From assembly GCF_030486595.1 (NCBI RefSeq), contig NZ_JAUJZH010000013.1:1-64000 (forward strand): 64,000 nucleotides of DNA, written 5' to 3'. The position numbers were made by a program, and so were the translations under genes. Below, one piece after another: positions 37,970-46,543 of this stretch. Position 1 is the stretch's first letter. Every line of letters begins with the position of its first letter. The stretch is from Variovorax ginsengisoli (GTDB taxonomy: Bacteria > Pseudomonadota > Gammaproteobacteria > Burkholderiales > Burkholderiaceae_C). The notes beneath the pieces are model-generated. The model made no database searches and was not told the origin of the DNA. It saw only the letters and a list, made by a program, of their open reading frames with translations.

Positions 37970-39826
37970 TCAATAGTCGGTGTCGCCGTACCAGGGCTTG
38001 GACCCCGGCCTCGGGTCGAAGCCCTTGCCGCCCTTGTGGATCTCGGCGTGGTGCAGTTCCCATTCGGTCCGCACGACATCGACCACGACCTTCAATTTAA
38101 GCCCGGACTGGATTCTTCGAACGGTGAAGGTGTAGGCCGATGGCCGCGCGATGTTCTCCTTCGCCAGCGCGATCGCCTCGCTGTCGCTGGGAGGGGTTTC
38201 GGCCGTGATGTCGACCGGGCCGTTCTTGAATTCGTTTTTCGGCGTGAAGGTGAACACGGTGTCCTTGCCCACGCGGCGGCTGGAGCCGAACGTGAAGTCC
38301 TTCACGTTGAGCTGCTTCGCCTGCGACCTGAGCAGGTCCAGTTCCTTGCCCTTGGACGGAAAGACGCCGTCGTAGGCGACTTCCTGGCTCTGGTCGGTGG
38401 TCCGCCGGAGCTTCTTTCGCATCGCGGCCCAATCGGTGACGAAGGCGTATTCGGGCTTGGCCTTCATCCGCTTGAACGCGTCCTCGTCGGACAGCTTGCT
38501 CGCGCCGGGCTCCTCGTAGAACGGATCGGCCAGCGATTCGGTGCCGCCGCCATAGCGTTGGCCATGGGTCGGCGCGATCACCCGCGCACTGCCGCCGAAG
38601 GCGGTGCGCACCTCGCCCAGCATCTCCTCGCTGCGCCCGAGGTTGCAGCCCCTGATCAGCACGTTGGTCCAGAAGCCCACCAGGTCCGGCTTGGGCTGGG
38701 TGATGCCGCCGGCCGCATTGGCCTTCTTGAGCTCCGCATACTCCACCTTGCCCGGCGTCGCATCCTTGGCGTCGAGAGAGAGCTGCAGGGTGCCGTCGGG
38801 GTGCGCGTGCGAGACGATGATCAGGTTGGCCACCGGCTTGCCGCCGCTGTTGATGCGCTGGTTGATGCCGTCGAGGTCGCGCACGTCCTCCACCAGTGTT
38901 GCGCCCGCATATTCGGCCGTGAAGAACTTCTTCGCTTCGGTATAGAACTTGTTGCCGCTCTTCGCGGCGTCCTTGCCCATGATGAAGACGTAGTCGATGG
39001 CGCCGCGCGCCGTATCGACACGCCCGATCTGGGCCTCGATCTCCTTCGCCAGCGCCGGGGCGTCGCCCTTGGCGACCCGCTGCAGCGCATCGTCGCCGGC
39101 GACGATGGTTCCGGTGGTCCTGGGTCCGCTGCCCTTGAAGTCGACGAAGACGCCCTTGCGGCCCTTGTCGTAGCGGCTGCCGCTGAGTTCGAAATGCATG
39201 TCGAGCCCGTAGGCGTTGATCAGCCGCCAGACGACTTCGTGCACGGCAAATGCCGGCTTGCCCGAGGCCAGGGCGCGCTTCGCCAGTGCCGCGAGCGTCG
39301 TCTCCTCCTTGGTGATCGCGGCGGCTTCGTCGGGATCGCGCGCCCTGCGCTGGAGACGGATCGGCGCGGCGGAGGCGCCGCGTTGCTGGACGACGTGGGC
39401 CAGTTCGTGGGCCAGCAATCGGCGCCCGTCGCCGGTGCCGTCCGCGCGCCGGCCGGCACCGAACACGATGTTGCGGCCGACGGTATAGGCATCCGCGGCG
39501 ACCTCTCTCGCCGATTGCGCGGCCATGGTCCCGGAGTGAATCCGCACGGCCGAGAAGTCGGCATCGAAGCGCCTTTCCATGTCGCGCAGCAGCATGGGCG
39601 CGATCGGGCTTCCGGCCTGCTGCAGGACCTGATCCACGCTGGCCGGCACCTCGCCAGGCGTTGGTCCGCCCGCATGGATGGGAACCCCGCCGAAGCTGTA
39701 GCCGGCGCGCGTGAATTCGCGCCTCGGTGCGGCTCGCTCGCTTTCCGATACTGCGCCTCGCACCGGCCCGGATGGCCGCGCGACGACCGGATGCAGAGGA
39801 TCGAACATTGGGCTTGCACGACGCAT
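37970..39826 (-). CDS. DUF4157 protein with C-terminal caspase-like His/Cys module, putative eCIS effector
   Basis: 618 residues. The N-terminal DUF4157 domain (about 75-150) has RRFDADFSAVRIHSG and the zinc-protease-like HELAHVVQQRG (H140, E141, H144). Residues about 270-430 contain LIIVSHAHPDGTL (H340) and VLIRGCNLGRSEEML (C394) about 54 residues apart, resembling the His/Cys dyad of caspase-fold or DUF4347-type peptidases; this is inference. The C-terminal third (about 430-618) is unassigned. DUF4157 proteins are typical cargo of extracellular contractile injection systems. A much longer open frame continues upstream, but it runs antisense to the next gene. ATG 39808 is an alternative start. 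Confidence 0.82.
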   Translation of the reverse strand: MRRASPMFDPLHPVVARPSGPVRGAVSESERAAPRREFTRAGYSFGGVPIHAGGPTPGEVPASVDQVLQQAGSPIAPMLLRDMERRFDADFSAVRIHSGTMAAQSAREVAADAYTVGRNIVFGAGRRADGTGDGRRLLAHELAHVVQQRGASAAPIRLQRRARDPDEAAAITKEETTLAALAKRALASGKPAFAVHEVVWRLINAYGLDMHFELSGSRYDKGRKGVFVDFKGSGPRTTGTIVAGDDALQRVAKGDAPALAKEIEAQIGRVDTARGAIDYVFIMGKDAAKSGNKFYTEAKKFFTAEYAGATLVEDVRDLDGINQRINSGGKPVANLIIVSHAHPDGTLQLSLDAKDATPGKVEYAELKKANAAGGITQPKPDLVGFWTNVLIRGCNLGRSEEMLGEVRTAFGGSARVIAPTHGQRYGGGTESLADPFYEEPGASKLSDEDAFKRMKAKPEYAFVTDWAAMRKKLRRTTDQSQEVAYDGVFPSKGKELDLLRSQAKQLNVKDFTFGSSRRVGKDTVFTFTPKNEFKNGPVDITAETPPSDSEAIALAKENIARPSAYTFTVRRIQSGLKLKVVVDVVRTEWELHHAEIHKGGKGFDPRPGSKPWYGDTDY

Positions 39827-39979
39827 GGCGCGGATGGTGCCCCGATCCACGGGGCCTAGCAAGCTCGGGGCAGGCGCGGCGCCCCCAACGTTCGGCGTAT
39901 CCCCAAGCGGCACGCCCAGGGCTAATATGCCGATCGCTCTTCTTGTCGCCCGCCACTTCGTTCCGGAAGGGGTCGATCC
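39827..39979. promoter_or_regulatory. divergent promoter region between the two DUF4157 genes
   Basis: 153 bp with no gene. TAATAT (39923-39928) is a plausible -10 for the rightward gene but has no good -35. GGAAGGGG serves as its ribosome site. No clear operator was found. Confidence 0.35.
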
Positions 39980-41491
39980 ATGTACGCGCCGCAGGCCGCC
40001 AGGACGCAGGTCCGAAAATCCGCCAGCCGCACAGCGTGGGTGGGGTCCCCGCCCCTGCACGGGGTCGTCCAGCGCAAGCTCACGATCGGGGCGATCGACG
40101 ACCCGCTCGAGCACGAAGCCGACCGCATTGCCGAGAAGGTCCTGCGGGCGCCCGACAACGAGTTGTCGTTCACGCCTGGGCCCCCGCGCATCAGCCGCGC
40201 CTGCGCCCGGTGCGAACGCGAGGAAGAGCAGGAGAAAGGGCTGCTGCAGCGATCCCCCGAGCCGGGCGAGGCGGTCGCCGAATCGCTGTCCCAAGGCCTC
40301 GGTGCGACCGGCGGCGGCCGTGCCCTGCCGCCGGCCACCCGCCTCTTCATGGAACGCCGGTTCGGCGCCGACTTCTCCGCCGTGCGCATCCATGCGGATG
40401 CCTCGGACAACGAGCATGCGCGGCAGCTGAATGCCCAGGCCTTCACGATCGGCAACCACATCCACTTTCGCCACGGCAAGTTCGACCCCGACCACCACGC
40501 CGGACGTCTGCTGCTCGCGCACGAGCTGGTGCACACGCTGCAGCAGGGCCACGCCACGCCGCGCGTGCAGCGCAAGACCGAGGCCGAATGGAAAACCGAG
40601 GCGACGGCGTTCGAGACCCAGATCCTGGCCGCCCCCGAATTCAAGGCGCTGGACGGCGTGTCCAAGGGCAACGTCACCTGGATCATCGCGCAGGCCAGGA
40701 CCAAGCCGCTCGGGGATGCCAAGGGCCAGCGTCTCTACTATCTCTTCAAGCTGTTGAAGGCGATCGCTACGCCCTTCGTCGGCACCTCGACGGGATCGGG
40801 CTACGGCTGCTCGCCGGACGTCGCCAAGCAGAACCGCGAGGTCGTCGACAAGGCCCTCAAGACCGAGGCGATATGGGGCGGCGCCTACAGCGACGTCGAC
40901 GAGCTCTCGGTCGCCTCGGCCACCCACATGGTCGAGAGGACCGGCGAGCAGGGCAAGAAGTACAAGGTGGACCGCAGCGATCCCAAGAACATCCGCGTGA
41001 AGATCAAGGTCAAGCTCAACGGCGCCCCTGACGAGGTGTCCAAGATCAAGGGCCTCGAGGATGCGATCGAGCGCTCGATCTCGATGACGACCAAGGGCTA
41101 CTACGTCGACATCGTGTTCGTCGACAAGTCGGGGCCGGACGTGTTCGAGTTCACCGTCAAGTTCTGCGAATGGCCCAACTCGGGCAACTGGGCATCGAGC
41201 CCGGTGACGCTTTCGCACGAGGTCCATCATGCGCTGGGACTCGACGACCGCTACGACTACATCGAGAGCCATTCGAGCCGATCGAGCATGCGGCTCGAGA
41301 TGCGCCTGAGCCTGTTCGTCCAGCAGATGAAGAAGACGGCCGGCCCCCGCGATGCCTACAGCAAGATGGCCTACAACAACAATCCGCTGCTGGCCGAAGA
41401 CGTCTGTGCCGTGGCCTTCGCGGCCGGTGCCGATCGCAACAAGTGCATCGAGGCACGCAAGAGCCTCGACCCGGCCAACGTGCCGCCCTGA
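39980..41491 (+). CDS. DUF4157 protein with second metzincin-like zinc site, putative eCIS effector
   Basis: 503 residues. DPLEHEADRIAEKV (42-55) and MERRFGADFSAVRIH with HELVHTLQQG (H181, E182, H185) form the DUF4157 domain. A CARCEREEEQE linker lies between the two conserved pieces (about 75-85). The C-terminal part has HEVHHALGLDD (413-423), which fits the metzincin pattern HExxHxxGxxD, and YSKMAYNN (Met463) is a candidate Met-turn. It would therefore carry two potential zinc sites. It heads the rightward locus, 170 bp before the sheath gene, and is likely cargo. Confidence 0.85.
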   Translation: MYAPQAARTQVRKSASRTAWVGSPPLHGVVQRKLTIGAIDDPLEHEADRIAEKVLRAPDNELSFTPGPPRISRACARCEREEEQEKGLLQRSPEPGEAVAESLSQGLGATGGGRALPPATRLFMERRFGADFSAVRIHADASDNEHARQLNAQAFTIGNHIHFRHGKFDPDHHAGRLLLAHELVHTLQQGHATPRVQRKTEAEWKTEATAFETQILAAPEFKALDGVSKGNVTWIIAQARTKPLGDAKGQRLYYLFKLLKAIATPFVGTSTGSGYGCSPDVAKQNREVVDKALKTEAIWGGAYSDVDELSVASATHMVERTGEQGKKYKVDRSDPKNIRVKIKVKLNGAPDEVSKIKGLEDAIERSISMTTKGYYVDIVFVDKSGPDVFEFTVKFCEWPNSGNWASSPVTLSHEVHHALGLDDRYDYIESHSSRSSMRLEMRLSLFVQQMKKTAGPRDAYSKMAYNNNPLLAEDVCAVAFAAGADRNKCIEARKSLDPANVPP

Positions 41492-41539
41492 GGCGCAGGC
41501 CTTCGAGGGCATGGCGCTATGCCTATGGCCCACAGTCTA

Positions 41540-41568
41540 TTGCGGTTCATGTTTCGCGCGGGTAATGT
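41540..41568 (+). promoter_or_regulatory. weak promoter candidate before the sheath gene
   Basis: TTGCGG and TAATGT are spaced by 17 bases in the 170-bp gap before the sheath gene. Each matches only three consensus positions. The rest of the gap holds no recognisable gene or hairpin. Confidence 0.25.
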
Positions 41569-41661
41569 CGGCTCCCCTTCGGGCATCGATCCGTCGGCCT
41601 GGCGCGAGGCGCTGCCTCCAGGACCGCGCGTCGTGTCGATTTGCAACAAGGAGTGTCGACC

Positions 41662-43215
41662 ATGCCTTCCGCACTGCTGTCCCCCGGCGTCTATATCGAG
41701 GAGGTGCCGAGCGGGGTGCGCACCATCACCGGCGTGGCGACTTCGGTCGCCGCTTTCATCGGCAGGACATCGCAGGGACCCGTGAGCGAGCCTGCGCTGA
41801 TCACCAGCTTCGGCGACTTCGAGCGGCTGTTCGGCGGCGTGCAGATGGACTATCCACTGAGCTACGCGGTCCAGGACTTCTATTTGAACGGCGGCAGCCA
41901 GGCCATCATCGTGCGGCTGCAGTCGGGCGCCGTCGCCGCCTCGGCGGCGCTGGTCACGGGCGGCGCCAACGGCGAGGCGCTGGACCTCGTCGCGTCGAGT
42001 CCGGGCACCTGGGGCAACGCGCTCAAGGCGATCGTCGACGACGCCACGCGCGACCCGACCGACACCACGCTCTACAACCTCACGATCACCCAGGCCGGCG
42101 GTGCCACGGAGAAGTTCCTGAACGTCTCCTCCAGCGCGGCCAGCCCGCGCTTCGTGGCCCGCGTGCTCGACAGCAGTTCGCTGCTCGCGAAGGTGGCGCT
42201 GGACAACGCCGGCCATCCGATCGCGCCTGCCACGCGACCGCAGCCGGGCACCGTCGCACTGGCCGGCGGCGTCGACAGCGCGCATCTCGCGAACGCCGAC
42301 TACCTGGGCTCCGCGAGCCTGAAGACGGGCATCTTCGCGCTCGACAAGGCCGACCTGTTCAACCTGATGTGCATCCCGCCCGACACCCGTGGCGGCGATA
42401 CGGCCGCGGCGGTCTACCAGGCGGCGATGGCCTATTGCGCGACCCGCCGCGCGGTGCTGCTGGTCGATCCGCTGGCCGCCTGGGGGCAGGTCAAGGAAAC
42501 CGCGGCGGCGAAGGCCTCCGACCCGTCGACCGGCGTCGCCAGCCTGGGACTGACCGGCGACGCGGCACGCAACGCGGCGATCTTCTTCCCGCGCGTGATC
42601 AAGTCCGATCCGCAGCTCAACGGACAGCCCGACGTCTTCGCGCCTTGCGGCGTGGTGGCCGGCATCATCGCGCGCACCGATGGCACGCGGGGCGTCTGGA
42701 AGGCACCCGCCGGACTGGACGCGGCGCTCAACGGCGTGCAGGGCCTGCAAGCCAACCTGAGCGATGGCGACAACGGCGTGCTGAATCCGCTCGGCATCAA
42801 CTGCCTGCGTTCGTTCCCGGTCTCCGGCCGCGTGATCTGGGGTTCGCGCACGATGCGCGGCGCCGACCTGCTGGCCGACGACTACAAGTACCTGCCGGTG
42901 CGCCGGCTTGCGCTCTACATCGAGGAAAGCCTCTACCGCGGCACGCAGTGGGTGGTCTTCGAGCCCAACGACGAACCGCTGTGGTCGCAGATCCGGCTCA
43001 ACGTCGGCGCCTTCATGCAGAACCTGTTCCGCCAGGGCGCCTTCCAGGGCCACACGCCATCGGCCGCGTACTTCGTCAAGTGCGACAGCGAGACGACGAC
43101 GCAGAACGACATCAACCTCGGCATCGTCAACATCCTGGTCGGCTTCGCGCCGCTCAAGCCCGCCGAGTTCGTCGTCATCCGCCTGCAGCAACTGGCCGGC
43201 CAGATCGCCGCCTGA
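41662..43215 (+). CDS. contractile tail sheath protein
   Basis: 517 residues. LLSPGVYIEEVPSGVRTITGVATSVAAFIG is the standard sheath N-terminus, and the C-terminal domain has RRLALYIEESLYRGTQWVVFEPND and INLGIVNILVGFAPLKPAEFVVIRLQQ. It polymerises around the inner tube and contracts. The start has AAGGAG eight bases upstream; a TTG start at 41641 is rejected. Only one sheath gene is present, whereas many eCIS loci carry two or three. Confidence 0.96.
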   Translation: MPSALLSPGVYIEEVPSGVRTITGVATSVAAFIGRTSQGPVSEPALITSFGDFERLFGGVQMDYPLSYAVQDFYLNGGSQAIIVRLQSGAVAASAALVTGGANGEALDLVASSPGTWGNALKAIVDDATRDPTDTTLYNLTITQAGGATEKFLNVSSSAASPRFVARVLDSSSLLAKVALDNAGHPIAPATRPQPGTVALAGGVDSAHLANADYLGSASLKTGIFALDKADLFNLMCIPPDTRGGDTAAAVYQAAMAYCATRRAVLLVDPLAAWGQVKETAAAKASDPSTGVASLGLTGDAARNAAIFFPRVIKSDPQLNGQPDVFAPCGVVAGIIARTDGTRGVWKAPAGLDAALNGVQGLQANLSDGDNGVLNPLGINCLRSFPVSGRVIWGSRTMRGADLLADDYKYLPVRRLALYIEESLYRGTQWVVFEPNDEPLWSQIRLNVGAFMQNLFRQGAFQGHTPSAAYFVKCDSETTTQNDINLGIVNILVGFAPLKPAEFVVIRLQQLAGQIAA

Positions 43216-43225
43216 GGAGAAGACC

Positions 43226-43744
<519 letters not shown>

Positions 43745-43770
43745 TCCTCGCCCTTCACCGCGCGTTTGCC

Positions 43771-44511
43771 ATGGACACCCTGGCCGACTCCGACCTGCTC
43801 CACCTGTGGGAAACCATGCGGCGCCAGACGCTGCCGCGCCGTGCCGCCGCGCTGCTCGCGGTGGCGGCGCCGGACCTGGCGAGCGGCCGGTTGGCCGGGC
43901 TGAGCCTCGGCGAGCGGGAGCGCCGGCTGCTGGACCTGCACGCGCATTGCTTCGGCGCCCGCCTCGCCTGCGTCGCGGACTGCCCGCAGTGCGGCGAGGC
44001 CTTCGAGTTCGAACTCGACGCGCGTGCGCTTGCGGCAGGGTTGCCCGTGCCGGCCGAGGCCGCGCCGACGCGAACTGTCGAGTCCGGGGACTTGCGCGTC
44101 GAGATGAGACTGCCGACCGTGGCGGACAGCATCGCGCTCGCCGACGAAGACGATGTCCGGCATGCCTACAGCCGGTTGCTGGACCGCTGCCTGGCCTGCA
44201 CGACGCGAACGGGCGAGGCCATGGCGCCGCAGGCGCTGCCGCCGGCGCTGCTGGAGGAAGCCGCCGCCTGGATGGAAGCCGCCGATCCGGCCGCGGAGCT
44301 GATGATCTCGATGGCCTGCCCGGCGTGCGATGCGGTCCTCGGCGAGCCGATCGATCTCGCCGCCTTCTGCTGGGCCGAGGTCGAGGCCCGCGCGCCGCGC
44401 CTGCTCGCCGAAGTGGATGCGCTGGCCTCGCGCTACGGCTGGAGCGAGGCGGACATCCTGTCGATGAGCCGCGTCCGGCGCGACGCCTATCTCGCACTGG
44501 TGCTGTCGTGA
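43771..44511 (+). CDS. T4 gp26/gp51-like baseplate protein with paired CxxC
   Basis: 246 residues. CPQC (71-74) and CPAC (183-186) could jointly bind a zinc ion. The surrounding helical sequence (LLDLHAHCFGARLACVADCP; AELMISMACPACDAVLGEP) fits the T4_baseplate family seen in eCIS loci, thought to be an assembly factor. The small DUF6760-type gene often found before it is absent: the gap is only 26 bp. Its stop overlaps the next start (TGATG). Confidence 0.8.
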   Translation: MDTLADSDLLHLWETMRRQTLPRRAAALLAVAAPDLASGRLAGLSLGERERRLLDLHAHCFGARLACVADCPQCGEAFEFELDARALAAGLPVPAEAAPTRTVESGDLRVEMRLPTVADSIALADEDDVRHAYSRLLDRCLACTTRTGEAMAPQALPPALLEEAAAWMEAADPAAELMISMACPACDAVLGEPIDLAAFCWAEVEARAPRLLAEVDALASRYGWSEADILSMSRVRRDAYLALVLS

Positions 44512-45329
44512 TGGGCTACCTCGATCGTCTCGCCGCACGACTCGTCGAGCCCCGGCCCCTCATCAGGCCGCGTCCCTTGTCGCGTTTCGAGGCTGTGGAT
44601 CCGCTGAACGCATCCATGGCGGAGCCCGGATCGGCCAGCGAGGACGAGGCCTTGCCTGCGCCGCCGGCGCGCGCGCGGCCGGCGCCTGTGGCGCAAGAGC
44701 GGGGAGAGGAGAGCCTTGCGTCGTCCATGCGGACGCCTCGTGCAGGTGTCGATGCAAGCCCGAAGGAACAGCGCCGGCCTTCGGTCATCCGCGAGATCTC
44801 CGACCCGCCATCGGTCCAGGATGCTTCGCGGGAAGTTCCGAAGCCTGCATCGCAGGGCGTTCGAACGACGCCACGCGAAGGACCTGCTCCGGCGTCGGCC
44901 GAACGGCCGGCGTCGGTCCATGCGGTCGCCACCGCAGTGCCCGCCATCCGCACCGCATCGCCGCGGCCGGACGCTGCGCCCATGCCCTTGCCTGCGCTGC
45001 CCGCCGCAGCCGAGCAGCCCCGCACGCCGGTCACCGACATGGCGAGCCGCATCGCGCCGTGGCGAGAACCGACCGACGCCGCCGCACGGCCTTCGATCGA
45101 CACGCGCACAACGGCCGCGGCCTCCACCGCCGCAACAGCGCCGAAACGCCGCGAGCCGGCGGCCACAGCCACCGATCCGTCCGCCGTGGTGCAGGTGACG
45201 ATCGGCCGGCTCGAGCTTCGATCTCCCGAAGCGTCGCCGCGCCGGCCTTCGGCGAAGCCGGCGCGCGCCGCGCCGCGGATGAGCCTGCAGGACTACCTGC
45301 AGCGCCGTGCCGGAGGACATGGGCGATGA
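44511..45329 (+). CDS. Pro/Ala-rich linker protein of the eCIS operon
   Basis: 272 residues, mostly Pro, Ala, Arg and Ser and predicted disordered (about 35-220). The ends are conserved-looking: MGYLDRLAARLVEPRPLIRPR at the start, and VVQVTIGRLELRS plus MSLQDYLQRRAGG at the end, a pattern recurring in this operon position. Function is unknown; an adaptor or length-control role is only a suggestion. Start overlaps the previous stop; its own stop overlaps the next ATG. Confidence 0.8.
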   Translation: MGYLDRLAARLVEPRPLIRPRPLSRFEAVDPLNASMAEPGSASEDEALPAPPARARPAPVAQERGEESLASSMRTPRAGVDASPKEQRRPSVIREISDPPSVQDASREVPKPASQGVRTTPREGPAPASAERPASVHAVATAVPAIRTASPRPDAAPMPLPALPAAAEQPRTPVTDMASRIAPWREPTDAAARPSIDTRTTAAASTAATAPKRREPAATATDPSAVVQVTIGRLELRSPEASPRRPSAKPARAAPRMSLQDYLQRRAGGHGR

Positions 45330-46543
45330 GCAGTGCGCTCGCCATCGCCAGCGTGACGCGCGGGCTGCGCGCATTGGTCAACCAGGCGCTGCAGGCTCCC
45401 TTGCCCGCCAACCTGCCGGCCGACACCGTGCCCACCACCCAGGTCCAGGTGACGACGCTGCCGCTCGACAAGGTGCGCAGCTTCTCGGCCAACGGCAACC
45501 TGCTCAACCTGTACCTCTACAGCACGGTGCCCAACCCGGCGCTGAGCAACGGCCTGCCGCCGCACGGCGGCCCCGCCGGCGGCGAGCCGCCGCTCGCGCT
45601 CAACCTGCACTACATGCTCACGGCCTTCGGGCAGGACGACAACGAGCTGATCGCGCAGCTGCTCCTCGGCCGCGCGATGCTGGCATTGCACGACAACCCG
45701 CTGCTGATGCCGGCCGACCTTGCCGATGCCCTGGGCGCGGCCGACGTGCAGGGCCAGGTCGAGCGGGTGCGCATCACGCCGCACTCGCTCGGCTTCGAGG
45801 AGATGTCGAAGCTCTGGATGGCCTACCAGACGCAGTACCGCCTGTCGGCGGCCTACGAGGCCTCCGTGGTCCTGATCGACAGCGCCCGGCCCGCGAAGAT
45901 CGCGCCCCCGGTGCGCAGCGCGAGCATCGTCGTCGCGCCGCTGCGCACGCCCTCGATCGACCAGGTCACGCCGCAGGTCGCCGTGCCGGGCGCGACCATG
46001 ACGCTGGTGGGCGCGAACCTGGGTGCCCCGGCGACGCAGGTGGTGGTGGCCGGCCTCCGGGTGGCGCCGTCGACCGTCGCCGATCGGACGCTGTCCTTCA
46101 CCCTTCCTCCCGGTGTCCCGGCCGGCGTGAACACCGTGCGAGTGGTGCAGGAAGTGCCGCTGGGCGCGCCGCCGGTGGTGCATCCGGGCGTCGGCTTCGA
46201 GTCCAACGCCGCCGCCTTCATGCTCAGCCCGAGCATCGCCGCCGCATCGCCGATCAGCGTCGCGCGCGGCGCGGTGCTGCAGCTGCAGGTGGCGCCGCCA
46301 GTCGGCCGCACGCAGCGCGCCGTGCTGCTGCTCGACGACGAGCAGGTCGCGTCGGCGCCGCATGCGCCGGGCGACCCCGACACCAGCAGCACGGTCTCGT
46401 TTCCCATTCCCGCCAACTTCGTCGCCCGCAGCTACCTGGCCCGGGTGATGGTCGACGGCGCCTGCAGTGCCCTGGTGACGGATGAAGCGCCCGGGAGCCC
46501 GACCCTCCACCAGTACGTGGGCCCGACGGTGACACTCACATGA
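45326..46543 (+). CDS. DUF4255 (Pvc16-like) tail terminator/cap protein with IPT/TIG domain
   Basis: 405 residues. The N-terminal DUF4255 region (about 1-185) has LNLHYMLTAFGQDDNELIAQLLLGRAM and ITPHSLGFEEMSKLWMAYQTQYRLSAAYEASVVLI (blocks near 90-180). Residues about 210-300 (IDQVTPQVAVPGATMTLVGANLGA) form an IPT/TIG Ig-like domain, and a second beta region follows. In PVC-type particles this family caps the tube end. ATGA overlaps at both ends. Confidence 0.9.
   Translation: MSSALAIASVTRGLRALVNQALQAPLPANLPADTVPTTQVQVTTLPLDKVRSFSANGNLLNLYLYSTVPNPALSNGLPPHGGPAGGEPPLALNLHYMLTAFGQDDNELIAQLLLGRAMLALHDNPLLMPADLADALGAADVQGQVERVRITPHSLGFEEMSKLWMAYQTQYRLSAAYEASVVLIDSARPAKIAPPVRSASIVVAPLRTPSIDQVTPQVAVPGATMTLVGANLGAPATQVVVAGLRVAPSTVADRTLSFTLPPGVPAGVNTVRVVQEVPLGAPPVVHPGVGFESNAAAFMLSPSIAAASPISVARGAVLQLQVAPPVGRTQRAVLLLDDEQVASAPHAPGDPDTSSTVSFPIPANFVARSYLARVMVDGACSALVTDEAPGSPTLHQYVGPTVTLT

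Noticed and set aside
37970..41533. A 1187-codon open frame on the minus strand
   Set aside because: Its upstream half is antisense to the DUF4157/metzincin gene and has a shadow-like composition; only 37970-39826 shows protein motifs.
41519..41785. An 88-codon open frame before the sheath
   Set aside because: It overlaps the sheath start in another frame and lacks a ribosome site and recognisable motifs.
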